A DNA stretch of 64,000 bases. It comes from Charina bottae (taxonomy: Eukaryota > Chordata > Lepidosauria > Squamata > Charinaidae). The position numbers and the translations under genes are program-made. The stretch's first letter is position 1. Every line of letters starts with the position of its first letter. Location of the stretch: positions 22,432,001 through 22,496,000 of the forward strand of contig JALMGJ010000011.1 in NCBI GenBank assembly GCA_023362775.1, written 5' to 3'. The notes under the pieces are model-generated. The model did no database searches and was not told the origin of the DNA. It worked only from the letters and a program-made list of their open reading frames with translations. Below are positions 1 to 11,373 of the stretch, piece by piece.

Positions 1-150
1 CCATGCTCCGGCTCGGATCCTCCTTCTGCGCCATTCCCGCTGGGTTTGAAAAACGGGACAAAATTGAGATTTTTATGAAAACGCCGGGACAGTTGAAAAA
101 TGCTTAAAAAACGGGACTGTCCTGTTCAAAACGGGACGTATGGTCAGCCT
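1..150. repeat. Interspersed repeat with recurring ACGGGAC motifs
   Basis: AAAAACGGGACAAAATTGAG, GCCGGGACAGTTGAAAAA, AAAACGGGACTGTCCTG and AAAACGGGACGTATGGTCAG follow each other. The short-spaced recurrence of CGGGAC marks a repeat. Its class is not recognised, and its left part is outside the window. Confidence 0.45.
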
Positions 151-211
151 ATTGCTAAGTGGCAGAGCTATTTGGTTATTTTAGATGTGTTGTGCCTATC
201 CAAAGGCTCAC

Positions 212-217
<6 letters not shown>

Positions 218-305
<88 letters not shown>

Positions 306-330
306 TACATACATACATACATACATACTG
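218..330. repeat. Compound microsatellite (TG)n (TA)n (CA)n (CATA)n
   Basis: Runs of TG, TA, CA and ACAT follow each other. Five overlapping open frames across it are low-complexity artefacts. Confidence 0.95.
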
Positions 331-333
331 TAT

Positions 334-390
334 ATAATTCTGGGAGTTGAAGTCCACACAACTTAAGGTTGCCAAGGTTGAGAAACACTG
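334..390. mobile_element. Half copy of the CAGTGTTTCTCAACC MITE
   Basis: Only the right arm remains: AATTCTGGGAGTTGAAGTCC through GGTTGAGAAACACTG, directly after a dinucleotide and CATA microsatellite. Confidence 0.65.
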
Positions 391-1740
391 GTCCAGAGGC
401 TCTCTGAGTGCCACAAATAAGATTAGGGGTGCAAATGCTCTCTCTCAGGCCATGAGTTGCTGTGGAGGCTGTTAGGTAGATTTCAGGTGCTTTCTCTAAA
501 AATAAATGGATCTGGTAACTGGGCCCAGGTGGCTGGACTAGAGTAGAGGGGAGGTTAATGCTTCACAGAATTCTTGCATTGATTGTTGGAGGAAGAAGTG
601 GCACAGGGTAGGTTAACACAGAAGAGCTTAACTCCCATCCAAGCAGTTGTTCTTAAGGATCTTTGGGGATTATGTATTTAATCATGTTCCCAAGCCTGAT
701 CATATGCACGCATGGGGCATAGTATGCATCTAGGAGTTTAAAGCACCCCCTTACTCTCATACACACATCATTTTCCTTCTGAATGAGGCTGCTGAAAAAG
801 GAGGCTGGGCCGGCACAGGAGAAACTAGGAGTAGATTATAAAAGAATTTCCGAGCTAGAGAATTTGTGTTCAGCTTGCCTAGGCCATTAGTTCATAGGTG
901 GGTGTCATACTTCTGGCCAAAAATAAAGTTGATCCAGGAAGCTGGAAGCCTTCTGTTTCTGTTTTCGGCACCAACAGACTAATGGCAGCACAAGCTTTCA
1001 TGGGCCCACCTTGATTGGTTGTTCTCACTGCAGTAGAATAACACTCTTCCCCCTCTGGAAGCTGTTAAAACTTTTAGGACTTGTGTTGCAAGGTATGGTT
1101 AAGAGAGTAACATTCTCTGCACCAATGTGGAAGTAACACCCATTGGATTCAACATGGCTTACTTCTATGTAAGTGTCAGAAAGAATCTGGTGGTGCCTAT
1201 TCCGACTAACAAATTTTATTAAAATGCATAAACTCAGCTGTTGCTCATGAAAGCTTGTGCTTTCTAATAAGATTTGTTGGCTGAAAAAGGTGCTGTCAAG
1301 CTCCTCCTGATTTTTGGCTCCTATAGACTAACATACTGTAGCTCTCCTCTTCCAATCTCTAAGTGTGTAAGAGAGAGTGTTAAATGCTGTAAGCAGTTTA
1401 CACTGCTGCTTCTGATCTACAGGTGAGCAAATATTTTGGTCACCTGTAGTGGCTTGGAGGGGAGTGGCTGGAATTATCTGTATTGGGAAGGTGGAGTTCT
1501 TAAATTGTGCTAAGTTTTTTAAATTGTGCTAAGTCTATGTTGGGGTTTAAACTACAATGTTTGGAAATATCTACCTTAAAATGGCAGGAAATCATGTTGC
1601 TAATTTTCGGCAGTTGTAGTTGGAGAGGATCAACAAGGCCATAAAAAGGGGGCAATGATAGCTTACTGTAGAGAACATGGACACTATATGTGAATTCAAT
1701 TCATTGGAATGAATGAAGTCAGTTTATTAACCATCAGTAT
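391..1740. other. Intergenic, nothing recognised
   Basis: No coding signal or repeat signature seen. The next blank stretches upstream of SYT5 are 2345-3508, 3613-4595 and 5314-7050 (only a G run at 6293-6307). Confidence 0.5.
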
Positions 1741-1870
1741 ACATACATGTATTTATTTATTTTATTTTATTTATCGTATTTATACCCCGACTATCCCCTC
1801 CCTAACGGAGGACTCTAGGCGGCTTTCATACATATATATTTCAATTAACATTTCATACATATACATTTAA
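1741..1870 (-). repeat. CR1/L2-like LINE 3' tail
   Basis: ATTTATTTATTTTATTTTAT followed by TTATACCCCGACTATCCCCT and ACTCTAGGCGGC is the antisense of the usual tail. Similar tails occur at 4600-4665 (+), 8195-8270 (-), 42200-42335 (+) and 44800-44900 (-). Confidence 0.6.
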
Positions 1871-2015
1871 ACCGCACGCTAAGGAAAGGGGTAAGGGAAC
1901 CGACTCTTCCGTGGCTTGGACTACAAGCCCCACAATGCCTTGCGTCGGAGCCGGCTGCTGACGTCCTGTAGATGAAACTGCTTCTGTAGATGAATGTAGA
2001 TGTATACATGTGTAA

Positions 2016-2336
2016 GGGGCATGGTGGCTCAGCGGGTAAGATGCCAGGCTTGTCGATCGTTCGGAGGTTCGAATCCCTAGCCCCGCGTGACGGAGTGAGC
2101 TCCTGCATTCACCCCAGCTCTTGCCAACCTAGCAATTCGAAAGCATCCAAATGCAAGTAGATGAATAGGTACCACTTCGGTGGGTAGGTAACAGCGTTCC
2201 GTGTGCGTCATGCCGGCCACATGACCACGGAAGCGTCTTCGGACAACGCTGGCTCTTCAGCTAACAAACGGAGATGAGCACCGGCCCCTAGAGTCGGACA
2301 CGACTGCACAACTGTGCGGGGGGAACCTTTACCTTT
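2016..2336 (+). mobile_element. Sauria-type SINE, copy 1
   Basis: tRNA-like head with A box TGGCTCAGCGGGTAAG and B box GGTTCGAATCC, then CCAACCTAGCAATTCGAAAG and a tail AGAGTCGGACACGACTGCAC matching the Bov-B 3' end, finishing ACCTTTACCTTTT. Bov-B is the known partner LINE. Flanks TATACATG are roughly duplicated. Confidence 0.9.
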
Positions 2337-3516
2337 TATACATACATGAGAAACTAGGGTAATGTCCACATGAACTTTGGCTTTATTGTCTGTATGCTCA
2401 ACATCTATGCTCAATATTCCTTCCATGATTGAAGTGGAAATGGGATTCTGCAGGCAGTGACCTGGCTAAGACTTACTAAGTATCAGGAATCTGGTTGCCT
2501 CGGGTGATTTCTGACCAGACTTTTGGACTTTGCTGGGAAGGAAATGACATGCATAACCAAGTTTAGTGGCTCCTCACTAAATTCATGTCTGAAGAACTAT
2601 CTGGGTATTGAATAGTTCACCCCTAAGGTTTGGTTCAGCTGTTCTCACAGGGAAAAAAAAAGTTTCCAAAATTGATCAATGGAATTGTCTCACAGGCAGC
2701 CATGAGGTCATTATCTAATTTGGCAGCTTTCCTGCAACCTTTACATGGGCCATGTATCACTGTTTTATTATATGTGTCTTGGCTAGCCTCAGTCACCTTT
2801 TCTTTCATTTCAAAATTAATCATAGTGAAAGATCTGGTGTGTACCACACATTAAGGCACGCTTAGTGTTCACCAGACGTCCATGCCGTAGATGACATGGT
2901 AGGCCATTCCTGACAAAGGTTTGTTTGTCTCTCTGAACAAGAACAGATATCCCTAAGTTAGCCATTAGGATTGGATCTGGATAACATGACCAACAACGGT
3001 TAAGGTAAGCTAACCAAAACCAAGGCCTAACTACAGCTTATGATTGAGGCACTTCTCCTGCATTTCTAATTCACTTTCAGCACTGCTATCGTAATTTGGC
3101 TGTCAGCCCAAAATATTTTTCTCCATTCATCAGTTTAATGAAGTGCATGTTTCTTCCATTGGGTAAAAATGGAAATGGAAAGCCATTTGCTTTCTCTCTC
3201 TCTACCTGTGCTGGGAACCCAGAATACTTGCAGGATCTTTGGACAGCTAGAGCAGGCTATTTACCATATCTTTATTCCCTGTGTAGATCCTTATACTTAT
3301 TCTCCTTGATGTCCCCAGTGGGCTCCAGTGGGCAAAGCATTGCTAAAGCAGCATTTGTTAAGCTCACAATATAAATAATTTTGATGGGGCTAATTTGCCA
3401 CATTCCTACTATGAAAAATCAACTTCCAGAATTCACTGCTATATGAATAGGCAACTATCAGTAGCTATTATCTATGAACATTGGATGGACCACCGCACCC
3501 CATGCACACTCTACAC

Positions 3517-3604
3517 CAGTGTTTCTCAACCTTGGCAACTTTAAGATAAGTGGACTTGAAATTGATGTCACGTATCTTAAAGTTGCCAAGGTTGAGAAAC
3601 ACTG
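3517..3604. mobile_element. Palindromic hAT-type MITE with CAGTGTTTCTCAACC ends
   Basis: Nearly perfect hairpin: CAGTGTTTCTCAACCTTGGC at the left and its complement at the right. Perfect 8-bp target duplication CTCTACAC at 3509-3516 and 3605-3612, again with TA in the centre. Confidence 0.85.
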
Positions 3605-4875
3605 CTCTACACAGAAGGAGTGTACTTCCGAGAATCATACACAGAAGAAGCCCACTGCTTCCGAATCCCATATCTGGATTCTCTGGAGGCATTTGGCCAC
3701 AAAGGGAAATTGGAGGCTAGACTAGTTGACTGCATTTTAGTTGATTAAATGATCACATTTGCAAAAAAAAGTGCATATGAATAAAAGAATGTGCATAAGG
3801 AAAAGATACTTCCTTGGTTTTAGATAATGCTTTCATGGGCCATGGAAGCTGCCATCTTAGCATCTCCTCTTCTTAAAGAAAGTCACCCCCATTTTTTTCC
3901 TTTTATGGGGAATATATGTTATACAACTAAGGAAGTAATTTATAAAATGGAATGAGGCTTTCTATACAGAAAAAAACAGAAGGAGTTAAGCAGCTTAATT
4001 GATCCCCAAACTGATATTCTGCATAACAATATACAGACACAAAGTTTGATCTAACTGTGAGGATGCAAAACATGATAAGGATGGTGGAAACGAAGGATTC
4101 AGTTTTAGCTATTGAAAAGAAGTTTGGAAAAAATGTTAAGATATATTTTTAATATCTTATCATTCAGAATATTAAGGAATAGGTCTATGTAATGCTCTGG
4201 ATTTGAATCCAAAAAGGTGCTTTGCAACTCACAAATGTCTGCAACTCTTTAAAGCAGCTGTACCTTTTCTTGGGATCGCAAGTTAGCTACATAATCTTGG
4301 GAAGAGAGACAGTTGCTCTGAAGAGTTGCAGTTAGAGAATACATTTGTGCTCTCGCATACTCTGGAGCAACTTTTCCGAAATGTTTCCAAAGCACTGTAT
4401 GGCCCTCTTAAGACAGTCCTCCTTATTGATAATTTATTTTCTTAACACTAAAGAAGAAATGTATTTGGGTCTGAAATGTATCGGAAGGGCAACATAGTGT
4501 TAAGATTTAAATATGGATTACATTTTCCTGTGCAGGTAAATACAGTATATATAAATCTGTATTCATATCAATTGTTTGTAAGACTGGTTTGGTTTTATTG
4601 TACACCCCCCCCGAGTCACTTCGGGTGAGGTAGGCAACCATATAAATTTGACAAAATTAAACAAACAAATATAAAAGACTGAGGAAAGCTTTATGACATT
4701 GATTGTTTCTTAGGAATTAGTAATTTTGATTAATTACTCTGTTTTTAATGTGCAAAAGTGGACATTTTATCATTAAAATAATTGCATATATTATGTTCTC
4801 CTCCAACTAATGTGAGAAACTTTTCGGTGGATCCAAAGTTGTTTTAAACTGTGAGATTAAGCATTGCATTGCTAA

Positions 4876-5309
4876 TGTAAGGCCCCTGCTTACACTGTTT
4901 TACCCAAGTTCCTGAAGTTACCAATAACAGTCTTGAGTCGAGGCTTGGAGATATAAAATAACAGCATTTATTTTGGCCAAGACAGAGCTGGGTGAGGTCT
5001 CCACAGACATCATGACAGTAAAATGCCTGGGAAGACCCCCCCCCCACACAAGTACAGTACTTATATAGGGTTTGCAAAGCTCAGTAAGAAAGCATAATGA
5101 ACTCTCCTCCTAGTCAGAGGGCAAGGTTCCTAAATCTGCATCGCTAGTGGTAAGCATTCCAGAAGCCTCCAGGGGCAGTCTGCATGTCTCCTGGTATTCT
5201 AAACAATCCTTGGCGAAGAGCGTTATCTCCTTTCCCTTTTACCTAATTTCTAACAGCAAGCAGTTTCCAATAGCAAGATGGCGTAGGTTATGCTAAGCTA
5301 ACCCTTACA
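4876..5309 (-). mobile_element. Solo LTR of an endogenous retrovirus, family 1
   Basis: Begins TGTAAGGCCCC and ends ACCCTTACA, flanked by the 4-bp duplication CTAA (4872-4875, 5310-5313). On the minus strand it has a TATATAAG box near 5060, AATAAATGCTG near 4965 and U5-like CCTCGACTCAAGACTG. No internal retroviral sequence is attached. Confidence 0.85.
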
Positions 5310-7058
5310 CTAATAAGCACATAATAGTCAACTAAACAAGGAACAATTTTCTCCCTTACAGTCTGTCTCCTAGATTGGATTAGCTCTCCAACCTGCATCA
5401 TGGTAGGGTGGCCCTGCAGCATGAATAAGAAGTTAGAGTGCTATAGGTGCTGCAAAATTCCAGATAGCCATGAGATGGCACTAAAGCATTTGAGATTTTT
5501 GTCAGCCTTGGTTGCCATCTAGTGGCCTTCTGGGTTTCTGCAGCCCATATGATTGTTTGGGCTGGAGATACAAAGGGGTTGCAATGAAATCAATTCCTCT
5601 TCCTGACTTCTGTAGTGAAAACAAGTGGGCCTGAGCCAGCCAGCCCACAAATGATTAGAGCAGCTAATCTAAAGACATCTATCCTTCCAACGAGGAAGAA
5701 GAAACATAATGAGCCCTGATTTTGCTATGCACGTGGCTAGCCCATTCCTTTATTCACAATTTGTTATGGTTTTTTTTTTAAATCACACTTCCTTCCCTCC
5801 TTAGTTCAAAAAAATGCTCTGGACAACTTTCTGGAGAGGATCGGGATAGTTTTGAAGTGGGTGAGTAAATTTCAGGCTTGAAGGGACAGAAACCTCCCAC
5901 AAAGAAAAGTCAGGACAAATTGGGCTACTAAATTGGTTCCCACCAGCAATTTTCAAAAATTCTTTAAAAACGTGGACGAAGAGCTGTTCCCTAATATCAG
6001 TTCTAATGGGAGAAGATAGCTCTGCCAATCCAGAAGAAAGCTTGTGAATCTCCATCCTTCCCAAATGAACCGATACCACCACCAGTGCCTGCTTTCCCAC
6101 TCCTGTCTCCTACCAAGGACATTTTGCCCTCTTCTGCTTGTCCTCAAACTGACAGTGCTGTAAATAACAGCTGAGCAAACGGGAAGAGAGGCACAGAGGT
6201 TGAGCTGACAGAAATAGCCCCCCGAGGTTGAAAAGACGTCTCTGAAAACTCTGCAGAAAAGGATGGTGTCACTGTGCATTCATCCAGGAAACGGGGGGGG
6301 GGGGGGGATGTGTAGAGGGGAAACAGGTGATTTCAGGACATAGTACCAATCACGGAGGACCTGGAAATCTTTGCAGTGGTTTTAAAATCTCAGTTCAGTA
6401 ATTCGGCAGATTTGGCTCTTTAAACTGGTGTTGGGGAAAGGCAAAGTTGGCCTAACAAGCGATGAATCTAGCAGAACGTTGTACTCAGATGGCCTAAATA
6501 ACCCCTTCCCATTCTACAGCTCTATTATTGATGTAGTAAATGTACTATATATGAATAAAATATACATCCTAAGCATAGTCTTCATATGCTAGTTCAGGCT
6601 GTACTTGGGGAATGTAGTTTGCAAGCATTCCTCGGGATCAATTACAACAGAATTCCTATGAATAGAACATGAGGGCACCAATGAACTGAAAGTTTTCTCC
6701 TTGGTGCACTACCTTGACTTTCATGGAGAACTTTAAGGTTTTTTTCCCCCTCCTTTCCATCTGAAACAATACAATCCATATGTCTGGGTTCAGCCACATT
6801 AAGGAGCAAGTGTCCATTTTATGTTATAAGCTTAAAAAGCAGTTTAACAAACCAAACCAAACCAAACCACAAACACATTCTTAGAATGATGTCCAGGCAG
6901 ATGAAGCATGGGCACCACTTAATTCCTAAGAAGAGAAGTGCTAAGATTTGTATCTATTTGGGAGCCACATCATCTGTTCACAAGGGAAGTAAAGTCGACG
7001 TGTTGAAGTTCTAACATGGTGAGAAGATTGAATACTTGCTTAAAGTCGTCTTCTAGTC

Positions 7059-7261
7059 CAGAGCTTTCCAAACTGTGTGTCACGACACGTAGGTGTGTCG
7101 GCTGCAGTGTCTGGGTGTGTCACGGCTGCTGCTGCCTCTGAGCCCTGCCAGGATTCCACGCAGGTCCCAGTGCCTGCCTTGTGCCCTGCTCTAAGAGTGT
7201 GTCGCGAAATGATGCATGTCTAAAAAGTGTGCCACCAACATGAAAAGTTTGGAAAGCTCTG
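7059..7261 (-). mobile_element. Non-autonomous hAT element, design A, copy 1
   Basis: Ends CAGAGCTTTCCAAACT and its complement form the terminal inverted repeats. The 8-bp target duplication TTCTAGTC is perfect (7051-7058 and 7262-7269) with TA at its centre. The interior has CTGCTGCTGCCT and TGCCAGGATTCC, shared with the copies at 17273, 21889, 26224, 34020 and 42529. Strand is set relative to copies that begin TTTTCATGTTGGTGACAC. Confidence 0.88.
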
Positions 7262-7460
7262 TTCTAGTCAGACTCAACTCCTGGTGACTTCAGAGGCACG
7301 TTCATGCAGTTCTCTTTGCAACAGTATGATGTGGTTTGCTACTGTCTTCTTCAGGGATGTTTTTCTGACTTCCCATTCTAGCCTACAGATCTGGTAGTCT
7401 CCCATCCATGTATGACCCACGTTTAACCCTGTGTAGCTTCTAAACCCAAGCCAGTACCAC
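7262..7460 (-). mobile_element. 5S rRNA-derived SINE, copy 1
   Basis: On the minus strand the head (7455 to 7392) resembles the internal part of 5S rRNA: in plus orientation, TAGTCTCCCATCCATGTATG then AACCCTGTGTAGCTTC, against the 5S complement GGTCTCCCATCCAAGTACTA and CCCTGCTTAGCTTC. The body to 7262 is shared with the copy at 9640. Confidence 0.55.
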
Positions 7461-7813
7461 CAGATGTTGTGACCTGCTGAGACATGATCAGAGGGGTATT
7501 TCTACAACATTTCAGATTACAGAATGATAGACGGGCTACTTTCTCACAGCAAAATCAGCAAAGAAACCTGTGGAGATGAACATATTTACAACGCATAAGA
7601 CTTTGTAGACCATAGCCCACTTCATTAGTTACATGGAATGTTTTTATATATGTACTGTATATCCATAGTTGAGTGGGAGGACAACAGTAAACAGTGAGCT
7701 CAAAGGGAGATAAAATGTTGAAAGTATCAATGATGATAATTGTCTTATTAAAAGTGGCATTTACCAAACAGCATGTATCAGTGTGGTGTGTACATGTATC
7801 AGCATGTATCAGA

Positions 7814-8155
7814 GGGGTGTGGTGGCTCAGCGGGTAAGACGCCAGGCTTGTCGATTGGAAGATCGCAAGTTCGGAGGTTCGAATCCCTAGTCCCGCGTGC
7901 GGAGTGAGCTCCCGCACTCGCCCCAGCTCTTGCCAACCTAGAAATCAAAAGCATGCAAATGCAAGTAGATTAATAGGTACCACTTCGGTGGGTAGGTAAC
8001 AGCGTTCCATGTGCGTCATGCAGCCACATGACCATGGAAGCGTCTTCGGACAACGCTGGCTCTTCAGCTAACAAACGGAGATGAGCACCGGCCCGTAGAG
8101 TCGGACACGACTGCACAACTGTGTGGGGGGAACCTTTACCTTTACCTTTACCTTT
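7814..8155 (+). mobile_element. Sauria-type SINE, copy 2
   Basis: Same structure as copy 1, with four ACCTTT units at the end. Flanking ATGTATCAG is present on both sides as the target duplication. Confidence 0.9.
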
Positions 8156-8274
8156 ATGTATCAGTGAGCTGACCTAAAAAGTACGGTTTGATTTTAAAAA
8201 GTTTATTTATTTATTTATTTATTTATTAAATTTATATGACCGCCCAACTCCCCCAACGGTTGTTCACGTTCCAG

Positions 8275-10200
8275 CCTCCAAGTACAAAGTTGTTATTTTT
8301 TTCCTTCTTTGAAGAAGTAAATTGCCCAAGATGGAAAGAGTTGGAAGGTATAATTAAAGAAATAAAAAATAATTCTGTGAGTTAAAGATGACTTCTCCAG
8401 CAGTAGCCATAAAGGACGTTTGTGTCTGGTTACAAGATTGCCTGCACTGCAGTAAGTGAATGGTTCTTCGGACTGAGAACCTTTCGTTCTGGAATAGGGA
8501 AATGCCTGGCCTGATTTTATGTAGCTCTAATTTCTCATCATCTCACCCAAGATGAGGGAGGGAGACTGTTACTCAACCCTACAGATCCCCACCATAAACT
8601 CTTATTCTTCCCAGGAGGTCCCCAGCTTATTTTTCTTCCCAGCCAATAGTTCTTCATAGGAAAACATTTCTTTCTACTTGAGATATGGCAACAATGAGCA
8701 TCTTTACCTGACAACAGTAAGCTAAATTTTAGTTCAGCTCGTTTTTCATCCAAGCCCAGAGAGCAGTTTAAACATAGATCACACTGTAGTTAAGGAGAAA
8801 TAGCTTGACCCCAATTTCTAACTGTGTCTTGTTGTAGCTTAGCTTAACTTTACAATAATTCAGCAAGTCGTGTGAACATGGAATAGCTAACTTATAATTG
8901 TCACTTCTGACTCTTCATGACTTGATGGGCATCATTTTGCTAAGGTTGTCTGTCACTAGCTGCTTTGTCCTTCTGTTTGGGTCATCCATGATCTATTTTT
9001 CAATAGACTTTGATTTTTCCACATATCAAGCTTTTCTCTTATTACTTTTGCCTTCACATTGTGTGTCCCAAACATCCACACTTTAGCTTTGTTAGTAATG
9101 CTTCCAATGAGCAGTCTCGTTGTATTTCATCTAGTAGTTCACAACTACTACAAACTGGTTAGGTTTCATCTACTCATTCATCTAGTACTCCATACATTTA
9201 ATTTATGGTTAAGCTGCCATTATTCCTCCAGAAATACCAAATGGAGAGAACCAAGCAGAAGTGGCTGCCAAGTGGGCTGCTGCTGCAGCATGGACTCTGC
9301 TGCCCCTGTCTTGTTCTTCACCACCTTCCTTCCTTACATGTGTATAGGGGGGGGGGTGTGCTTTTCAGAATAAGGCAGGCCTTCTCCCACTCATTTTAAT
9401 TGGGTCACCACATTTGGTTCTGTTTTTAATTCAAGTGTTAAAACAACAATAGCCAGGAAGTGCTGGGTGACCAAGCACTGAACAATTTGTGGGGATACCT
9501 GGGGTAGGGAATGGAGTAGGTGGGCTGTATTTATATGTCTATTACGGGATGGTGACTGAAAAGAAGAGAACAAGTAGCAAATATTGTGTGGGGGATTTAC
9601 AGACCTACAGTATTATGAGATGTATATGTAGATAGCCAGGCAGTTTTCTAGGCAAACTGTACAAAAGTGGTTTGCCACAGCCGCCTTCAAGGATCTTTTG
9701 TTGACTTTCCAGTCTAGCGGACAATGCTGGTGGTCTTCCATCCCAATGCTTTAAAAGAGTGTGTTCACAGGCACATATCTACCTACAGGTGAACACCCTC
9801 AACCGGCAGATACCTCCTTGGACCCCTGTCTTTCTTTCTCTTTCTCTGACAAACCAAAATACTATTTAAAGTAAAATTTGACCTGTTCAGATGCACCAGC
9901 TGTGAACAATACTATGTATACCCGTCGGAACAAAATCCATACTGTTGCTGTAATTTAAGTAAAGTCACCGTTTTACTTATTCCGATTATGATAACACAAA
10001 CCATGGATCTGTATTCCTAAAGCTCTGCTCTAAAACCGTATTGAATTAGAATAATGTTTTATGTATTCATTTTACATCATTTCTATGCTGCCCCTCTGGA
10101 CCTGGAATGGCTTTTCTTTTTCTTTGTCAGAAAGAGATCTCTTTCTGTCTCCATCCCGTAATCATGCATACTGACATTACCGATCTTCTTGACATTTTAT
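8275..10200. other. Intergenic, mostly unrecognised
   Basis: Apart from the 5S-type SINE piece at 9640, I see no gene. The stretch 8895-9230 may be a very decayed antisense LINE (GCTTCCAATGAGCAGTCTC), but I cannot support a class. The only other landmark is a G run at 9349-9356. Confidence 0.4.
9640..9752 (-). mobile_element. 5S rRNA-derived SINE, partial copy 2
   Basis: GTGGTTTGCCACAGCCGCCT to GCTGGTGGTCTTCCATCC aligns with the 7262 copy (GTGGTTTGCTACTGTCTTCT to CTGGTAGTCTCCCATCC). Only the first part of the 5S-like head remains. Confidence 0.45.
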
Positions 10201-10205
10201 AATAT

Positions 10206-10610
10206 AGTGTGTTAACTCTGGGTCTGCACACTTGGGGAATGTGATCAAGAGGGATGTTAAAGGCAGCCCTTCTCTGGAATAGTATCCCCTGGAGCTCAGA
10301 CTGTCCCCTGTGTTTGGGGTGTGCTGTAAAGCTATTAAAACTTGGCTATTTCAGCAAGCCTCTGGGATCTGAAGGGTTCGATGGTCCCTTCTTTAGAGGT
10401 GGGAATGCTTGCAGGTTAGGGCATTTTCTGGCAGTTGTTTTTTTTTTGGGTGTGCGTGTGTTAAATATTAATATGGTTGTGTTGTTCTTATGATTTTGCA
10501 TCTTTTTAACCTGATTACTGAATAAGATGTATGAGCCTCTCAGAGCTACTTGTTGAATGTATCGACATGTAAACCTAAGTAAAATTAAATAAAATAATTA
10601 AACTCTTGCT
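10206..10610 (+). mobile_element. CR1/L2-like LINE 3' end
   Basis: Translation gives LLWNSIPWSSDCPLCL and VKLLKLGYFSKPLG, a decayed form of the 'LWN-LP-F-K-LKTWLF' C-terminus of CR1/L2-type ORF2, followed by an AT-rich tail ending in AAAATTAAATAAAATAATT. Confidence 0.62.
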
Positions 10611-11079
10611 GGGCACAGTGGCCCAGCATAAGGGGAAGGACCAGAATAAGATGGCACATTCTGCTAAGTAACGGTTTGCTAACCCATGCTTTGATGAAAC
10701 AAAACAGAATTGTCTGCATTCACCACATTATCGCTTATCATGGGATGAACCTAATTTCTGAAGCCCATTCAGCAGTCTGTTAGAACTACTGAAATGGAGC
10801 AGAGCTGCAAAACACATGTACAGAAAAAGAATATTGTTTAAAAACAGAGCCCATGAGCATATTAGAGAGATCCAGGTTAATCTTACACCCTTAGCCCACC
10901 GAAGCATAAAGAAATGCACGCTTAGACATGGCAGATATGAAAAGTAAGTACAAAAGAATCCTTACATTTATTCATTGCAGGTACAGCATTTTGATAAATA
11001 AATGATGTTCCATTTCTTCTTTGTTTCCCTAAACTTAATACCTCTTGCCCTGCTTGCTGCAAGAGATGCGTGTAGAAAG

Positions 11080-11373
11080 GGGGGGAAATCTCCTAGGCCC
11101 ATCCATGGCCTAGGATGCGGCAGCACACAGCCATGTGCTTCCTCCCGGTCCAAGGAGGAGAGAGAGAGAGAGTGAGGCCTAGCACATGGCCTCTGCATGG
11201 AGAGGAGCAGCCACGTGCTGCTTCCTCCTCCAGGGAAGAATCAGAGAGAGAGAAGAGGAAGTGGGAGTGGCCACAGACAGCTTCCTCGAAAGCATGGAGA
11301 GCTTGCATCCTAGAGCAGCCATCCATATGCTGATGAGGCATGCTGGATTTGCCAGAATCTCCAACAATTTCTT
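11080..11373 (+). repeat. Uncharacterised interspersed repeat, copy 1
   Basis: TCTCCTAGGCCCATCCATGG to GGATTTGCCAGAATCTCCAA recurs inverted at 41634-41848. This copy contains two related halves (GCCATGTGCTTCCTCC and GCCACGTGCTGCTTCC). I cannot assign it to a known class. Open frames on both strands differ between copies. Confidence 0.7.

Noticed and set aside
2050..2110. tRNA gene suggested by A-box and B-box sequences
   Set aside because: The boxes belong to SINE heads with long non-tRNA bodies, and no cloverleaf is closed by an acceptor stem.
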